NCBI RefSeq assembly: GCF_902388705.1
Contig: NZ_CABMQJ010000070.1
Location: 1 to 9,153, forward strand
Length of the DNA stretch: 9,153 bases
From: an uncultured Alistipes sp.
Lineage (GTDB): Bacteria > Bacteroidota > Bacteroidia > Bacteroidales > Rikenellaceae
Direction of reading: 5' to 3'
In this document: piece by piece, positions 1-6,254 of the stretch
Position numbering within the stretch: position 1 is the first letter of the stretch
Layout: each line of letters begins with the position of its first letter
The notes under the pieces: model-generated
Database searches by the model: none
What the model was told of the DNA's origin: nothing
Seen by the model: only the letters and a program-made list of their open reading frames with translations
Position numbers and translations under genes: made by a program

Positions 1-1263
1 GAAAAAGAGCTCCGGCAGCGGTACGAACAGCAGATGCAAACCCTTGCCGAACAACGCACGCGCACGGAAGCGGAGCTTGCGGCGCTCCGCGCCTCGTCCG
101 CAACCGAAATCGCCGCGTTGCGCGAGAAAAACGCCGAAGAGCGGGCGGCCGAAAAGGCCGAACGCGAGCAGATTGAAGAGCGGTTCCGGGCGCAGTTCCG
201 GAACCTTGCCAACGAAATCCTCGGCGAGCAGTCGAAACACTTCAAGCAAACCAACAAGGAGTCGCTCGACATCCTGCTCAAACCGTTCCGGGAGAACATC
301 ACCGAATTCCGCAAACGCGTAGAGGACATCTACACCACGCAGACCGCACAGCGGGGCGAGCTGAAGGCCGAGCTGAAAAACCTCATGGAGCTCAACCGCC
401 GTATCACGACCGAAACCACGAACCTCACCAATGCGCTGAAAGGCAACTCGAAAGTGCAGGGCGACTGGGGCGAAATGCTGCTGGAAACCATCCTCGACAG
501 CTCGGCGCTCATCAAGGGCATCCATTACCAGACACAGTACAATATCAAGGACGCGGAGGGACGCAACCTGCGGCCCGACGTGGTCCTGCACCTGCCCGAA
601 AAAAAGGACATCGTCATCGACTCGAAAGTTTCGCTCACGGCGTTCGTCGGCTACACGGCCGCCGAAAACGAAGCGGAACGCCGCCGCTGCCTCGCGGGGC
701 ACGTCGCTTCCGTGCGCCAGCACGTCGCCGAGCTGGGACGCAAGGAGTACCAGCGGCAGCTCAATTCGCCCGACTTCGTCATCATGTTCATTCCCAACGA
801 GCCGGCATTCCTGGCCGCCCTGCAGAACGATGCGGCCATCTGGTCGGACGCCTACGACAAGAAAGTAATCATTTCGTCGCCGACAAACCTCTTTGCGCTG
901 CTCAAACTGGTCGCCGACCTGTGGAAATACAACGATCAGGACAAGAACACCAAAGAGATAGCCGCCTGCGGGCTGAAGCTCTACGAACAGTTAGTGGCTT
1001 TCACGGGTTCGCTCGAAGGGGTAGGCACAGCGCTGGACAAGGCGCGCGACGCCTACGACGACGCCTACAAACGGCTCTGCACGGGAAACGACAACATTGT
1101 CCGCGTCGGGGAGCGCCTGCGCAAAACCGCGCGCCTGCAAACCCGGAAACAGCACTCCGCGCGCACGCTCGAGCTTGCGGGCGGGGACGACATCCCGGCC
1201 ATTCCCGAAACGGACACGGCGCCAGCCCGGCCGGAACCCGGCGACGAACAGGAGGAAAAATAG
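1..1263 (+). CDS. rmuC: RmuC family DNA recombination protein, 5' end outside the window
   Basis: RmuC-family proteins are linked genetically to limiting recombination at inverted repeats and carry a nuclease-like fold; the exact reaction is not settled. The reading frame is open from base 1, so the N-terminus (in family members usually a membrane anchor) is missing; the ATG at 34 is internal. About 420 codons are visible. Codons 1-70 are rich in Glu, Arg, Ala and Gln in a coiled-coil pattern. The conserved core follows: GDWGE at codons 154-158, RPDVVLHLP at 191-199 and IDSKVSL around 206-212. Asp193 with Asp207 and Lys209 resembles a PD-(D/E)xK arrangement. FVIMFIPNEPAF and the SPTNLFALL segment are further family hallmarks. 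The tail after the core is Pro- and acid-rich and ends at TAG 1261-1263. The gene converges on the minus-strand cluster and is separated from it by a bidirectional terminator. Family assignment is secure; the precise role is inference. Confidence 0.95.
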   Translation, partial: EKELRQRYEQQMQTLAEQRTRTEAELAALRASSATEIAALREKNAEERAAEKAEREQIEERFRAQFRNLANEILGEQSKHFKQTNKESLDILLKPFRENITEFRKRVEDIYTTQTAQRGELKAELKNLMELNRRITTETTNLTNALKGNSKVQGDWGEMLLETILDSSALIKGIHYQTQYNIKDAEGRNLRPDVVLHLPEKKDIVIDSKVSLTAFVGYTAAENEAERRRCLAGHVASVRQHVAELGRKEYQRQLNSPDFVIMFIPNEPAFLAALQNDAAIWSDAYDKKVIISSPTNLFALLKLVADLWKYNDQDKNTKEIAACGLKLYEQLVAFTGSLEGVGTALDKARDAYDDAYKRLCTGNDNIVRVGERLRKTARLQTRKQHSARTLELAGGDDIPAIPETDTAPARPEPGDEQEEK

Positions 1264-1377
1264 TCCGGCAGAGCGGCGCCGCGGCCAGCAGAATCCCCGC
1301 ACGCAGGAAACAGCGGCAGGAAACGACACATCAGCAGGGGCTGGAAACGCCCCCGGAAAGTCCCGTCCGCGCACGAT

Positions 1378-1407
1378 AAAACCCCGCAACCTCGGTTGCG
1401 GGGTTTT
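1378..1407. terminator. Bidirectional intrinsic terminator between rmuC and the convergent cluster
   Basis: The left arm AAAACCCCGCAAC (1378-1390) pairs perfectly with GTTGCGGGGTTTT (1395-1407) across a CTCG tetraloop, giving a 13-bp stem. The terminal A4/T4 pairs supply a short U-tract in either direction. It lies 114 bp after the rmuC stop and 18 bp beyond the stop of the minus-strand gene at 1426, so it can end both converging transcripts. Confidence 0.9.
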
Positions 1408-1425
1408 CCATACCCTACGGCCACC

Positions 1426-1986
1426 TTACGAATTCCGGACCGCTTTCCAGCTCGTGCGCATCCGCGACTCGATGCCCGGCGTCGCATCGTGCGCCATCGT
1501 TTCGACAATGTCCTCCCACGCCTCCGCGACCCAGTCCACCCGCCGCCGGCAATGCTTCAATATCTCCACGGCCCAAATCCGCACCGCAACCTTCACCGCG
1601 GGGTCGACGGCCCATTGCGCGGCCGTTTCGGCGATTCGCTCCAGGCAGGCCGGTTCGGGAGTATAACGCCCCAGCAGGTCGGCCATGATTTTTGCGAAAT
1701 GGCGCCGGGCGCTGGCATCGGAGCATGCCGGGAAATCCGTCCGGCAAAAGGAGCCGGCATAAGGCATGAACGACTCGGGCGCTCCGAAATAGATTTTCTC
1801 GAGCACATAGGCTCCCCGGAACAGCACCTTGTGCCTCACGGGCTTCGGCAGCTCCCCGAGCGGGGAGGTCACGACCGCATACAGCAACCCGACGGCTCCG
1901 GCCTCGCGCACGCGCCGGGCTACCGTATCGGCAAAATCCGAATAAAACGGCGCCGACAACATCCCGGTCAGCTCTTCACGCGTCAT
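1426..1986 (-). CDS. Conserved hypothetical protein, all-helical, HEAT-like
   Basis: This is a 186-residue protein whose biochemical function I do not recognise. It appears entirely alpha-helical, with no signal peptide, membrane segment or catalytic motif. Two segments look like HEAT-type helical repeats: residues 56-76 (containing RGAYVLEKIY) and 125-143 (W..DPAVKVAVRIWAVEIL). The C-terminus ends in an Arg-rich segment, ESRMRTSWKAVR. The pattern recalls a family of small helical proteins common in Bacteroidales, some loosely labelled adenylosuccinate lyase in databases; that name would not be supported here because no lyase signature is visible. The ATG at 1986 is used; it lies 14 nt after the tsaB stop, so the gene is probably the last member of the smpB-HAD-tsaB transcription unit. 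The family resemblance is from memory and is inference; that it is a real gene is well supported by operon position and by the terminator immediately after it. Confidence 0.8.
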   Translation of the reverse strand: MTREELTGMLSAPFYSDFADTVARRVREAGAVGLLYAVVTSPLGELPKPVRHKVLFRGAYVLEKIYFGAPESFMPYAGSFCRTDFPACSDASARRHFAKIMADLLGRYTPEPACLERIAETAAQWAVDPAVKVAVRIWAVEILKHCRRRVDWVAEAWEDIVETMAHDATPGIESRMRTSWKAVRNS

Positions 1987-2000
1987 GTCGGGCAGGCCTG

Positions 2001-2708
2001 TCAGAACAACTTTTTCCTAGAAGTGGTCACGACGAAATCTTTCAGGTAGAACGGCTCGAAATAGGCGATATCCACCGTCTGTCCCGCATCGAGCGCCTGC
2101 TGGGCCAACCGCGCCAGTCCCCGGGCCGAGGGAGTCACCTCGACCAGCAGGGCGTCGGTCAGCACCTCGGCGCATTTGCGGGCGCCGCTGCCGAAAATCA
2201 CGAAGGGACGGCCCTGCGAACGGAACGCCCCGAAGCTCCCGGCATCGACCACCTCGGCCGACACTTCGTTCTGCGGACGGCCCTCGGCATCGAACACCTG
2301 CGCATACACCTCCATGCGGCGGGCATCGACCATCGGGCAGAGCAGCGCCCGCTCCCAGTCGGGAACGGAGAGTATCCCGGCTTCGTAGTCCTCGAGCGCC
2401 ACCTCCGTCAGGGCGTCGAGCGAGCCGACGGCCACCAGCGGCTTCTGCAAACCGTAGCACAGCCCTTTGGCGAACGACACGCCGATACGCAGTCCGGTAT
2501 AGGATCCGGGGCCTTTGCCGACAGCCACGGCATCCAGCTCATCGGGCGCAATCCCCGTTTCGCGCAGCAGTTCGTCGACGAACACACCGACCTTGCGGGC
2601 ATGGTCGCGCCCCTCGTCGCTCTCGCGCAGCGAAAGCAGTTCGCCGTCTTTCGCTATCCCGACCGAACAAACGTCCGTGCCGGTTTCGATACATAGTATT
2701 AAGCTCAT
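2001..2708 (-). CDS. tsaB: TsaB, tRNA threonylcarbamoyladenosine (t6A37) biosynthesis protein
   Basis: TsaB is the non-catalytic ASKHA-fold partner of TsaD. With TsaE it forms the complex that transfers the threonylcarbamoyl group from threonylcarbamoyl-AMP to A37 of ANN-decoding tRNAs. The 235-residue protein matches the family length (E. coli about 231). Visible hallmarks are CIETG at residues 6-10, the signature GKGPGSYTGLRIGVSFAKGL at 64-83, the DARRMEVYAQVF strand-helix at 128-139, and EPFYLKDF near the C-terminus (218-225). I chose the ATG at 2708 because MSLILCIETG is the normal family start; a TTG six codons earlier (2726) would add an unconserved MDFNED. The start is 19 nt after the HAD stop, and the stop is 14 nt before the next gene, which indicates one operon. 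No strong Shine-Dalgarno is seen, as usual in Bacteroidetes. TsaD, TsaC and TsaE are not in this window. Confidence 0.95.
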   Translation of the reverse strand: MSLILCIETGTDVCSVGIAKDGELLSLRESDEGRDHARKVGVFVDELLRETGIAPDELDAVAVGKGPGSYTGLRIGVSFAKGLCYGLQKPLVAVGSLDALTEVALEDYEAGILSVPDWERALLCPMVDARRMEVYAQVFDAEGRPQNEVSAEVVDAGSFGAFRSQGRPFVIFGSGARKCAEVLTDALLVEVTPSARGLARLAQQALDAGQTVDIAYFEPFYLKDFVVTTSRKKLF

Positions 2709-2727
2709 ATCTTCGTTAAAATCCAAT

Positions 2728-3510
2728 TCAATCGTCCAATACGCCCAACTGCTTCAACGCCTTCGCGATACCGTCGTCGTCGACCGATGCGGCGATGTAA
2801 TCGGCAGCGTTCAGCGCCTCGTCGCAGGCATTGCCCATCGCCACGCCCGTGCCCGCGGCACGCAGCATCGCCACGTCGTTGCCGCCGTCGCCGAAAGCCG
2901 CGACTTCGGCCGCCGACAGGCCGTATGCGGCCATGAACTCCTGCATGCCAATCGACTTGTCCACGCCCCGCACGTTGATGTCGGCGAAGAACGGACACCA
3001 GCGGCTGGCAACGAGCGACGGCAACTCGGCCATCACGCGCTGTTGGGTTTCGGCATCGAAATAGAAACACATCTGGCAGCATTCGCTCCGGTCGAAGAGC
3101 GCGTACAAATCGGTCTGCTCGGGCACGGGATGCGCCACCATGTGCGCGACCCGTTCGACATCGGGCGTCACCCTATCGACGAAAACGCCGGTCTCCATTT
3201 CGAGGGCGACCGGGAAACCGTACTGCCGCCCCAACTCCATGGCGCGCGCGAAATCGGCACGCGGAATCAGGTGTTGGCTTACGACGCGGCCGTCGGCCGC
3301 CACGCAGCGGGCACCGTTGAGCGACACCACGCCGTCATAGGGAATCTTTTCCAGCGGTTCGAGGTCGTTCGCAGCGCGTCCCGTGGCGATAAAAAGCCGC
3401 ACGCCCCGCTCGTGGGCCCGCAGCAGCGCGTCGAGCGCCGAGTCGGGAATCCGGTGTGTTTTAAAACTAATCAGCGTACCGTCGACATCCAGGAAAAGGG
3501 CTCGTATCAT
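2728..3510 (-). CDS. Cof-type HAD superfamily (subclass IIB) phosphatase
   Basis: This 260-residue cytosolic hydrolase carries all four HAD motifs. Motif I is FLDVDGTL, with nucleophile Asp8 and acid/base Asp10. Motif II is the Thr of FIATGR (Thr43). Motif III is Lys185 in GVDKSIG. Motif IV is GDGGND at residues 207-212, which binds Mg2+. The alpha/beta cap between motifs II and III places it in subclass IIB (Cof family), whose members dephosphorylate sugar phosphates, nucleotides or pyridoxal phosphate; the substrate cannot be read from sequence. I place the start at the ATG at 3510, giving MIRALFLDVDGTL. The frame stays open further upstream, but that part lies inside smpB and is not HAD-like. 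The ATG overlaps the smpB TGA as ATGA, suggesting translational coupling. tsaB follows after 19 nt. Confidence 0.93.
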   Translation of the reverse strand: MIRALFLDVDGTLISFKTHRIPDSALDALLRAHERGVRLFIATGRAANDLEPLEKIPYDGVVSLNGARCVAADGRVVSQHLIPRADFARAMELGRQYGFPVALEMETGVFVDRVTPDVERVAHMVAHPVPEQTDLYALFDRSECCQMCFYFDAETQQRVMAELPSLVASRWCPFFADINVRGVDKSIGMQEFMAAYGLSAAEVAAFGDGGNDVAMLRAAGTGVAMGNACDEALNAADYIAASVDDDGIAKALKQLGVLDD

Positions 3511-3971
3511 CGCTTGTAGTTTTTCATCGCCTTGTCGATTTCCCGCTTGGCATCGTTCTCTTTCAGGTATTCGCGCTTGTCGTAGGTCTTGCGTCCGCGG
3601 GCCAGTCCGACGACGACTTTCACCAGTCCCCGCTCGTTCAGGAACATGCGCAGCCCCACGATTGTAAGGCCCTTGTCCTGTCCGGCACGCTGGAGTTTGT
3701 CCAGCTCGCGGCGGTTCAGCAGCAGTTTGCGGTCGCGGCGCGGCGTATGGTTGTTGCACGTCCCCCACGCGTACTCGGCGATATTCACGCCCCGTATCCA
3801 CAGCTCGCCCTTGTCGAAATAACAGAACGAATCGGTTAGCGAAGCCTTGCCCGCACGGATGGACTTGATTTCCGTGCCGACCAGCACGATGCCCGCAACG
3901 TACTCTTCCAGAATCTCATAGTCGAACGTCGCGCGCTTGTTACGGATATTTATCTTTTTCTGTTCACTCAT
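3507..3971 (-). CDS. smpB: SmpB, SsrA (tmRNA)-binding protein
   Basis: SmpB binds tmRNA and delivers it to ribosomes stalled on non-stop mRNA for trans-translation. The 154-residue product has the usual family length. The OB-fold N-terminal half has NKRATFDYEILEEYVAGIVL (residues 11-30) followed by the GTEIKSIRAGKASL hallmark (32-45). HTPRRDRKLLL is at 75-85. The conserved basic tail, ARGRKTYDKRE then DAKREI (124-145), is the part that inserts into the decoding site and mRNA path. I chose the ATG at 3971 because MSEQKKINI matches normal family starts; an in-frame start ten codons upstream (4001) adds an unconserved segment. It is the first gene of the minus-strand cluster; its TGA overlaps the HAD start. 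No tmRNA gene (ssrA) is visible in the window. Confidence 0.96.
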   Translation of the reverse strand: MSEQKKINIRNKRATFDYEILEEYVAGIVLVGTEIKSIRAGKASLTDSFCYFDKGELWIRGVNIAEYAWGTCNNHTPRRDRKLLLNRRELDKLQRAGQDKGLTIVGLRMFLNERGLVKVVVGLARGRKTYDKREYLKENDAKREIDKAMKNYKR

Positions 3972-4043
3972 ATACTCGGAAACGGCACAATAATTGCCCA
4001 TTTATTCGCAGGGGTGGGAATCGGTCAAGGTAACTAATTCTTT

Positions 4044-4051
4044 TATCTTTG
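4044..4051 (+). promoter_or_regulatory. Bacteroidetes -7-like box on the plus strand, no annotated gene downstream
   Basis: TATCTTTG is a perfect match to the Bacteroidetes -7 element TAnnTTTG. It points away from smpB into the gap and, further on, antisense to the 3' end of dnaG. I see no TTG or TTTG at the expected -33 position, and no convincing gene downstream on this strand. It may start a small or antisense RNA, or be a chance match in an AT-rich gap. Confidence 0.3.
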
Positions 4052-4067
4052 ATATGTTTTACACATC

Positions 4068-4087
4068 TTTCTGTTTATTTTCTGTTT
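4068..4087. repeat. Tandem 9-nt direct repeat, 11-nt period
   Basis: TTTCTGTTT occurs at 4068-4076 and again at 4079-4087, so the copies are offset by 11 nt, about one helical turn. It lies in the smpB-dnaG gap about 100 bp upstream of the smpB start. It could be a protein-binding site, but low-complexity T-rich sequence is an equally good explanation. Confidence 0.4.
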
Positions 4088-4094
4088 GCACACG

Positions 4095-4117
4095 GTATGC
4101 GTAGCGATTACGTATAC
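4095..4117. other. Hairpin in the smpB-dnaG gap
   Basis: GTATGCGTA (4095-4103) pairs with TACGTATAC (4109-4117) over a GCGAT loop. The stem is 9 bp with one G-U wobble when read on the plus strand. It is followed, after a C-rich stretch of 17 nt, by a run of seven T (4135-4141). The distance to the T run is too long for a classic intrinsic terminator. It lies outside any recognised coding sequence. Confidence 0.45.
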
Positions 4118-4160
4118 GACCCGAGACCCGCCCCTTTTTTTATTCTAACGTCATTTTCAA

Positions 4161-4183
4161 TAAAACATACACCGGCACGCCGG
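4161..4183 (-). terminator. Possible weak terminator after dnaG
   Basis: Read on the minus strand just past the dnaG stop, a short GC hairpin (CCGG, loop CGTG, CCGG; 4172-4183) is followed by a T-rich stretch with TTTT at 4162-4165. The stem is only 4 bp and the T run starts several bases late. An overlapping alternative pairing CCGG-GTT-CCGG exists at 4180-4190. dnaG may instead read through into smpB. Confidence 0.3.
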
Positions 4184-4190
4184 AACCCGG

Positions 4191-6173
4191 TCACAGGATC
4201 AGGCGCTGCAATTTCCTTGCAATCGTCACTTTGACCTTGTTGAAACTGGCCAGCCGCAGCATCACTTCGTTCATCTGCTCGTCCGTCAGGCTCTCGTCCG
4301 CGAGTTTGGCCTGCCACTCCCGGATATATCCCTCGATTACTTTCGACTTGTATAGCGTCACGGCCTTGGGCACCCCCACGGCCAGCATCTCGGCATCGCT
4401 CTCGACGTGAATATCCTTGCGGCGCCACAACTCGCTCGGGACATAGTTGTCGTCCGAGGTGAGGATGTCCACCGAGAGGTTGCAGACCTCGGGGTCGGGA
4501 TGGTTCAGGAAAAAGTGCGCCGGCACCTCCACCCCTGTCCCGAGCAGTTTCCATTGCTCGCGGTAGGTCGACAGTATCTGGTTGTAGAGCGGATTGCTGA
4601 ACGTGAGCCCGTCGTTGTCCAGCTCCATGAAAATCACCTCGGCGACGTTGCACGGCACCATCGTCCGCCCCTCCTTGAATTCGAACGAGCAATGCCCGTA
4701 TTTCAGCAGGTATTTCACAAGCTCGCGTTCCAGCGCCTCGGTGCTGCTTCCGGCTTCGACACGCTTGACGAACTCCACCTCGGCCTGCGGGACCTGCGGA
4801 GCCTCCGTGCGGCGGAGCGTCGTCTGGCGGCGTACGAACTCGTCCGCCTCCCGGTCGCCGGTGGTCGCCATGCGCTTGCGGGCCACCTCCGAGATGAGGA
4901 TATTCTCGTCGATGTCCATGATGCGGGCGCACTCCTTGATATAAACCGACCGCTGAATCGGATCCGGAATCTGCGCAATCGACTGCACCATGTCGCCGAT
5001 CAGCGCCGCCTTGCGTATCGGGTCGCCCTCGGCGTCCTTGAGCAGCAGTCTGGCCTTGAAAGCCAGGAAGTCCTGCTCGTTGGCGCGGATATACTCCTGC
5101 ACCTCGGCGGCCGTATGCGCGCGCGCGAAAGAGTCCGGGTCTTCGGGCTCGGGCAGCAGCACCACGCGCACGTTCATGCCCTCCTTGAGAATCATGTCGA
5201 TACCGCGCAGCGAGGCGTGAATACCCGCCGAATCACCGTCGTAAATGACCGTGATATTCTTCGTAAAACGGTTCAGCAGGCGTATCTGTTCGGTCGTAAG
5301 CGAGGTGCCGGACGAAGACACGACGTTTTCGACTCCGGCCTGGTGCATCGAAATCACGTCGGTGTAGCCCTCGACCATGATGGCGAAATCGAGCTGCTGA
5401 ATCGCTTTCTTGGCGAAGTAAAGTCCGTAAAGTTCCCGCTTCTTGCTGTATATCTCGCTCTCGGGTGAATTCTGGTATTTGGCGACAGCCTTGTCGGTAC
5501 GCAGCGTACGGCCGCCGAAAGCGACGATACGTCCCGAAATATTGTGCACGGGGAAGATGACCCGGTCCCGGAAACGGTCGTAGAGCGAACCGTCGCTCTC
5601 GCGCTTGAGCGAAAGGCCCGTCGACACGAGGAACTCCGCCTTGTACCCGGCCGCCAGCGCGTCTTTCGACATCCTGTCGCCGCGTGCGGGACAGAAGCCG
5701 AGGCCGAATTTCTTGATTGTGGCGTCGGTCATGCCGCGCTTCTGGCGGAAATAGGCCATGCCCACGCTCATGCCCTCGGTTTCGTGATGGAGGTAGTTGG
5801 CGAAATAGTCCGCCGCCCAGCTGTTCAGCGCGAACATCGACTCGCGGTCGTCGTTGCGGCGCACCTCCTCTTCGGTCATCTCCTTCTCCCTGACCTCGAT
5901 GCCGTAACGTTTGGCGACCATTTTCAGCGCCTCGGGATAGGTGATGTTCTCATGCTCCATCAGGAACGTCACCGCATTGCCTCCCTTGCCGCAGCCGAAA
6001 CATTTGTAGACTCCTTTCGAGGGCGAAACAACAAACGACGGGGTTTTCTCGTTATGAAACGGACAGCAGGCCTGGTAATTCACGCCCTTGCGTTTGAGCG
6101 TGACGTATTCGCCGACAATATCCACGATATTGGCGGCGGCGTAAATGCGGTCTACCGTTTCCCTGTCAATCAT
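4191..6173 (-). CDS. dnaG: DNA primase DnaG
   Basis: DnaG synthesises the short RNA primers for lagging-strand replication, working with the DnaB helicase. The 660-residue protein is a normal family length. The N-terminal CHC2 zinc-binding domain has Cys37, His40, Cys58 and Cys61 (CPFH and CFGC), followed by GGNAVTFLMEHE. The catalytic core contains RFRDRVIFPVHNISGRIVAF (200-219) and KYQNSPES (232-239). Its Toprim domain has Glu268 in VEGYTDV and the metal-binding Asp312 and Asp314 in YDGDSAG. EPEDPDSFAR is at 342-351. The C-terminal third (about 440-660) is more variable and would be the helicase-interacting region. The ATG at 6173 gives the standard start MIDRETVDRIY. The gene is not flanked by rpsU or rpoD, unlike the classic proteobacterial and Firmicutes arrangement. 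It is divergent from uvrB, 81 bp apart, with its own -7 box touching the start codon. Confidence 0.98.
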   Translation of the reverse strand: MIDRETVDRIYAAANIVDIVGEYVTLKRKGVNYQACCPFHNEKTPSFVVSPSKGVYKCFGCGKGGNAVTFLMEHENITYPEALKMVAKRYGIEVREKEMTEEEVRRNDDRESMFALNSWAADYFANYLHHETEGMSVGMAYFRQKRGMTDATIKKFGLGFCPARGDRMSKDALAAGYKAEFLVSTGLSLKRESDGSLYDRFRDRVIFPVHNISGRIVAFGGRTLRTDKAVAKYQNSPESEIYSKKRELYGLYFAKKAIQQLDFAIMVEGYTDVISMHQAGVENVVSSSGTSLTTEQIRLLNRFTKNITVIYDGDSAGIHASLRGIDMILKEGMNVRVVLLPEPEDPDSFARAHTAAEVQEYIRANEQDFLAFKARLLLKDAEGDPIRKAALIGDMVQSIAQIPDPIQRSVYIKECARIMDIDENILISEVARKRMATTGDREADEFVRRQTTLRRTEAPQVPQAEVEFVKRVEAGSSTEALERELVKYLLKYGHCSFEFKEGRTMVPCNVAEVIFMELDNDGLTFSNPLYNQILSTYREQWKLLGTGVEVPAHFFLNHPDPEVCNLSVDILTSDDNYVPSELWRRKDIHVESDAEMLAVGVPKAVTLYKSKVIEGYIREWQAKLADESLTDEQMNEVMLRLASFNKVKVTIARKLQRLIL

Positions 6174-6178
6174 ACCTG

Positions 6179-6208
6179 CAAAGGTAGTGATAAATTCAGA
6201 ATTCGAAA
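6179..6208 (-). promoter_or_regulatory. dnaG promoter, Bacteroidetes sigma type, nearly leaderless
   Basis: On the minus strand TACCTTTG (6186 down to 6179) matches the -7 element TAnnTTTG perfectly. An imperfect -33-like TTTC (6208-6205) lies 18 nt upstream. Only five bases separate the box from the dnaG ATG (TACCTTTGCAGGTATG), so transcription should begin within about three bases of the start codon, leaving no room for a Shine-Dalgarno. The start codon is fixed by strong N-terminal conservation of DnaG. Confidence 0.7.
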
Positions 6209-6213
6209 TTTAT
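6190..6213. repeat. AT-rich inverted repeat in the dnaG-uvrB promoter region
   Basis: ATAAATT (6190-6196) is repeated in inverted form as AATTTAT (6207-6213) around a 10-bp spacer that includes the EcoRI-like GAATTC. It sits upstream of the dnaG -7 box and within its -33 region, so it could be an operator. In such AT-rich DNA it could also be chance. Confidence 0.3.
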
Positions 6214-6240
6214 TTATACGGCCCTTTGCAGAATAATTGC

Positions 6241-6248
6241 TAATTTTG
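6241..6248 (+). promoter_or_regulatory. uvrB -7 promoter box, nearly leaderless
   Basis: TAATTTTG matches TAnnTTTG perfectly and ends six bases before the uvrB ATG (TAATTTTGCAGCATATG). No clear TTTG is at the normal -33 distance; the nearest TTTG (6225-6228) is only 12 nt upstream, which is too close. If used, the mRNA would start within about three bases of the ATG. I see no recognisable damage-response operator. Confidence 0.6.
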
Positions 6249-6254
6249 CAGCAT

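Noticed and set aside
2515..3519. 334-codon plus-strand open frame across tsaB and the HAD gene
   Set aside because: It spans two well-supported minus-strand genes and their junction and reads as nonsense protein.
3511..3801. Extended N-terminus for the HAD phosphatase
   Set aside because: The frame is open but these codons overlie smpB in another frame, are Arg/Pro-rich and not HAD-like; the DVDGT motif sits right after the ATG at 3510.
4026..4032. smpB -7 promoter box on the minus strand
   Set aside because: TACCTTG resembles TAnnTTTG but lacks one base and has no -33 partner, so I could not support it as the smpB promoter.
4054..4104. 16-codon peptide starting just after the plus-strand -7-like box
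   Set aside because: The ATG is only two bases after the box, so the mRNA would probably start inside or after it; no other coding evidence.
3972..4190. tmRNA (ssrA) gene next to smpB
   Set aside because: The gap is only 219 bp, too short for a normal one-piece tmRNA, and no tRNA-like acceptor or tag reading frame is visible.
4407..5468. 353-codon open frame antisense to dnaG
   Set aside because: Same shadow effect: composition follows the complement of dnaG codons and no domain is visible.
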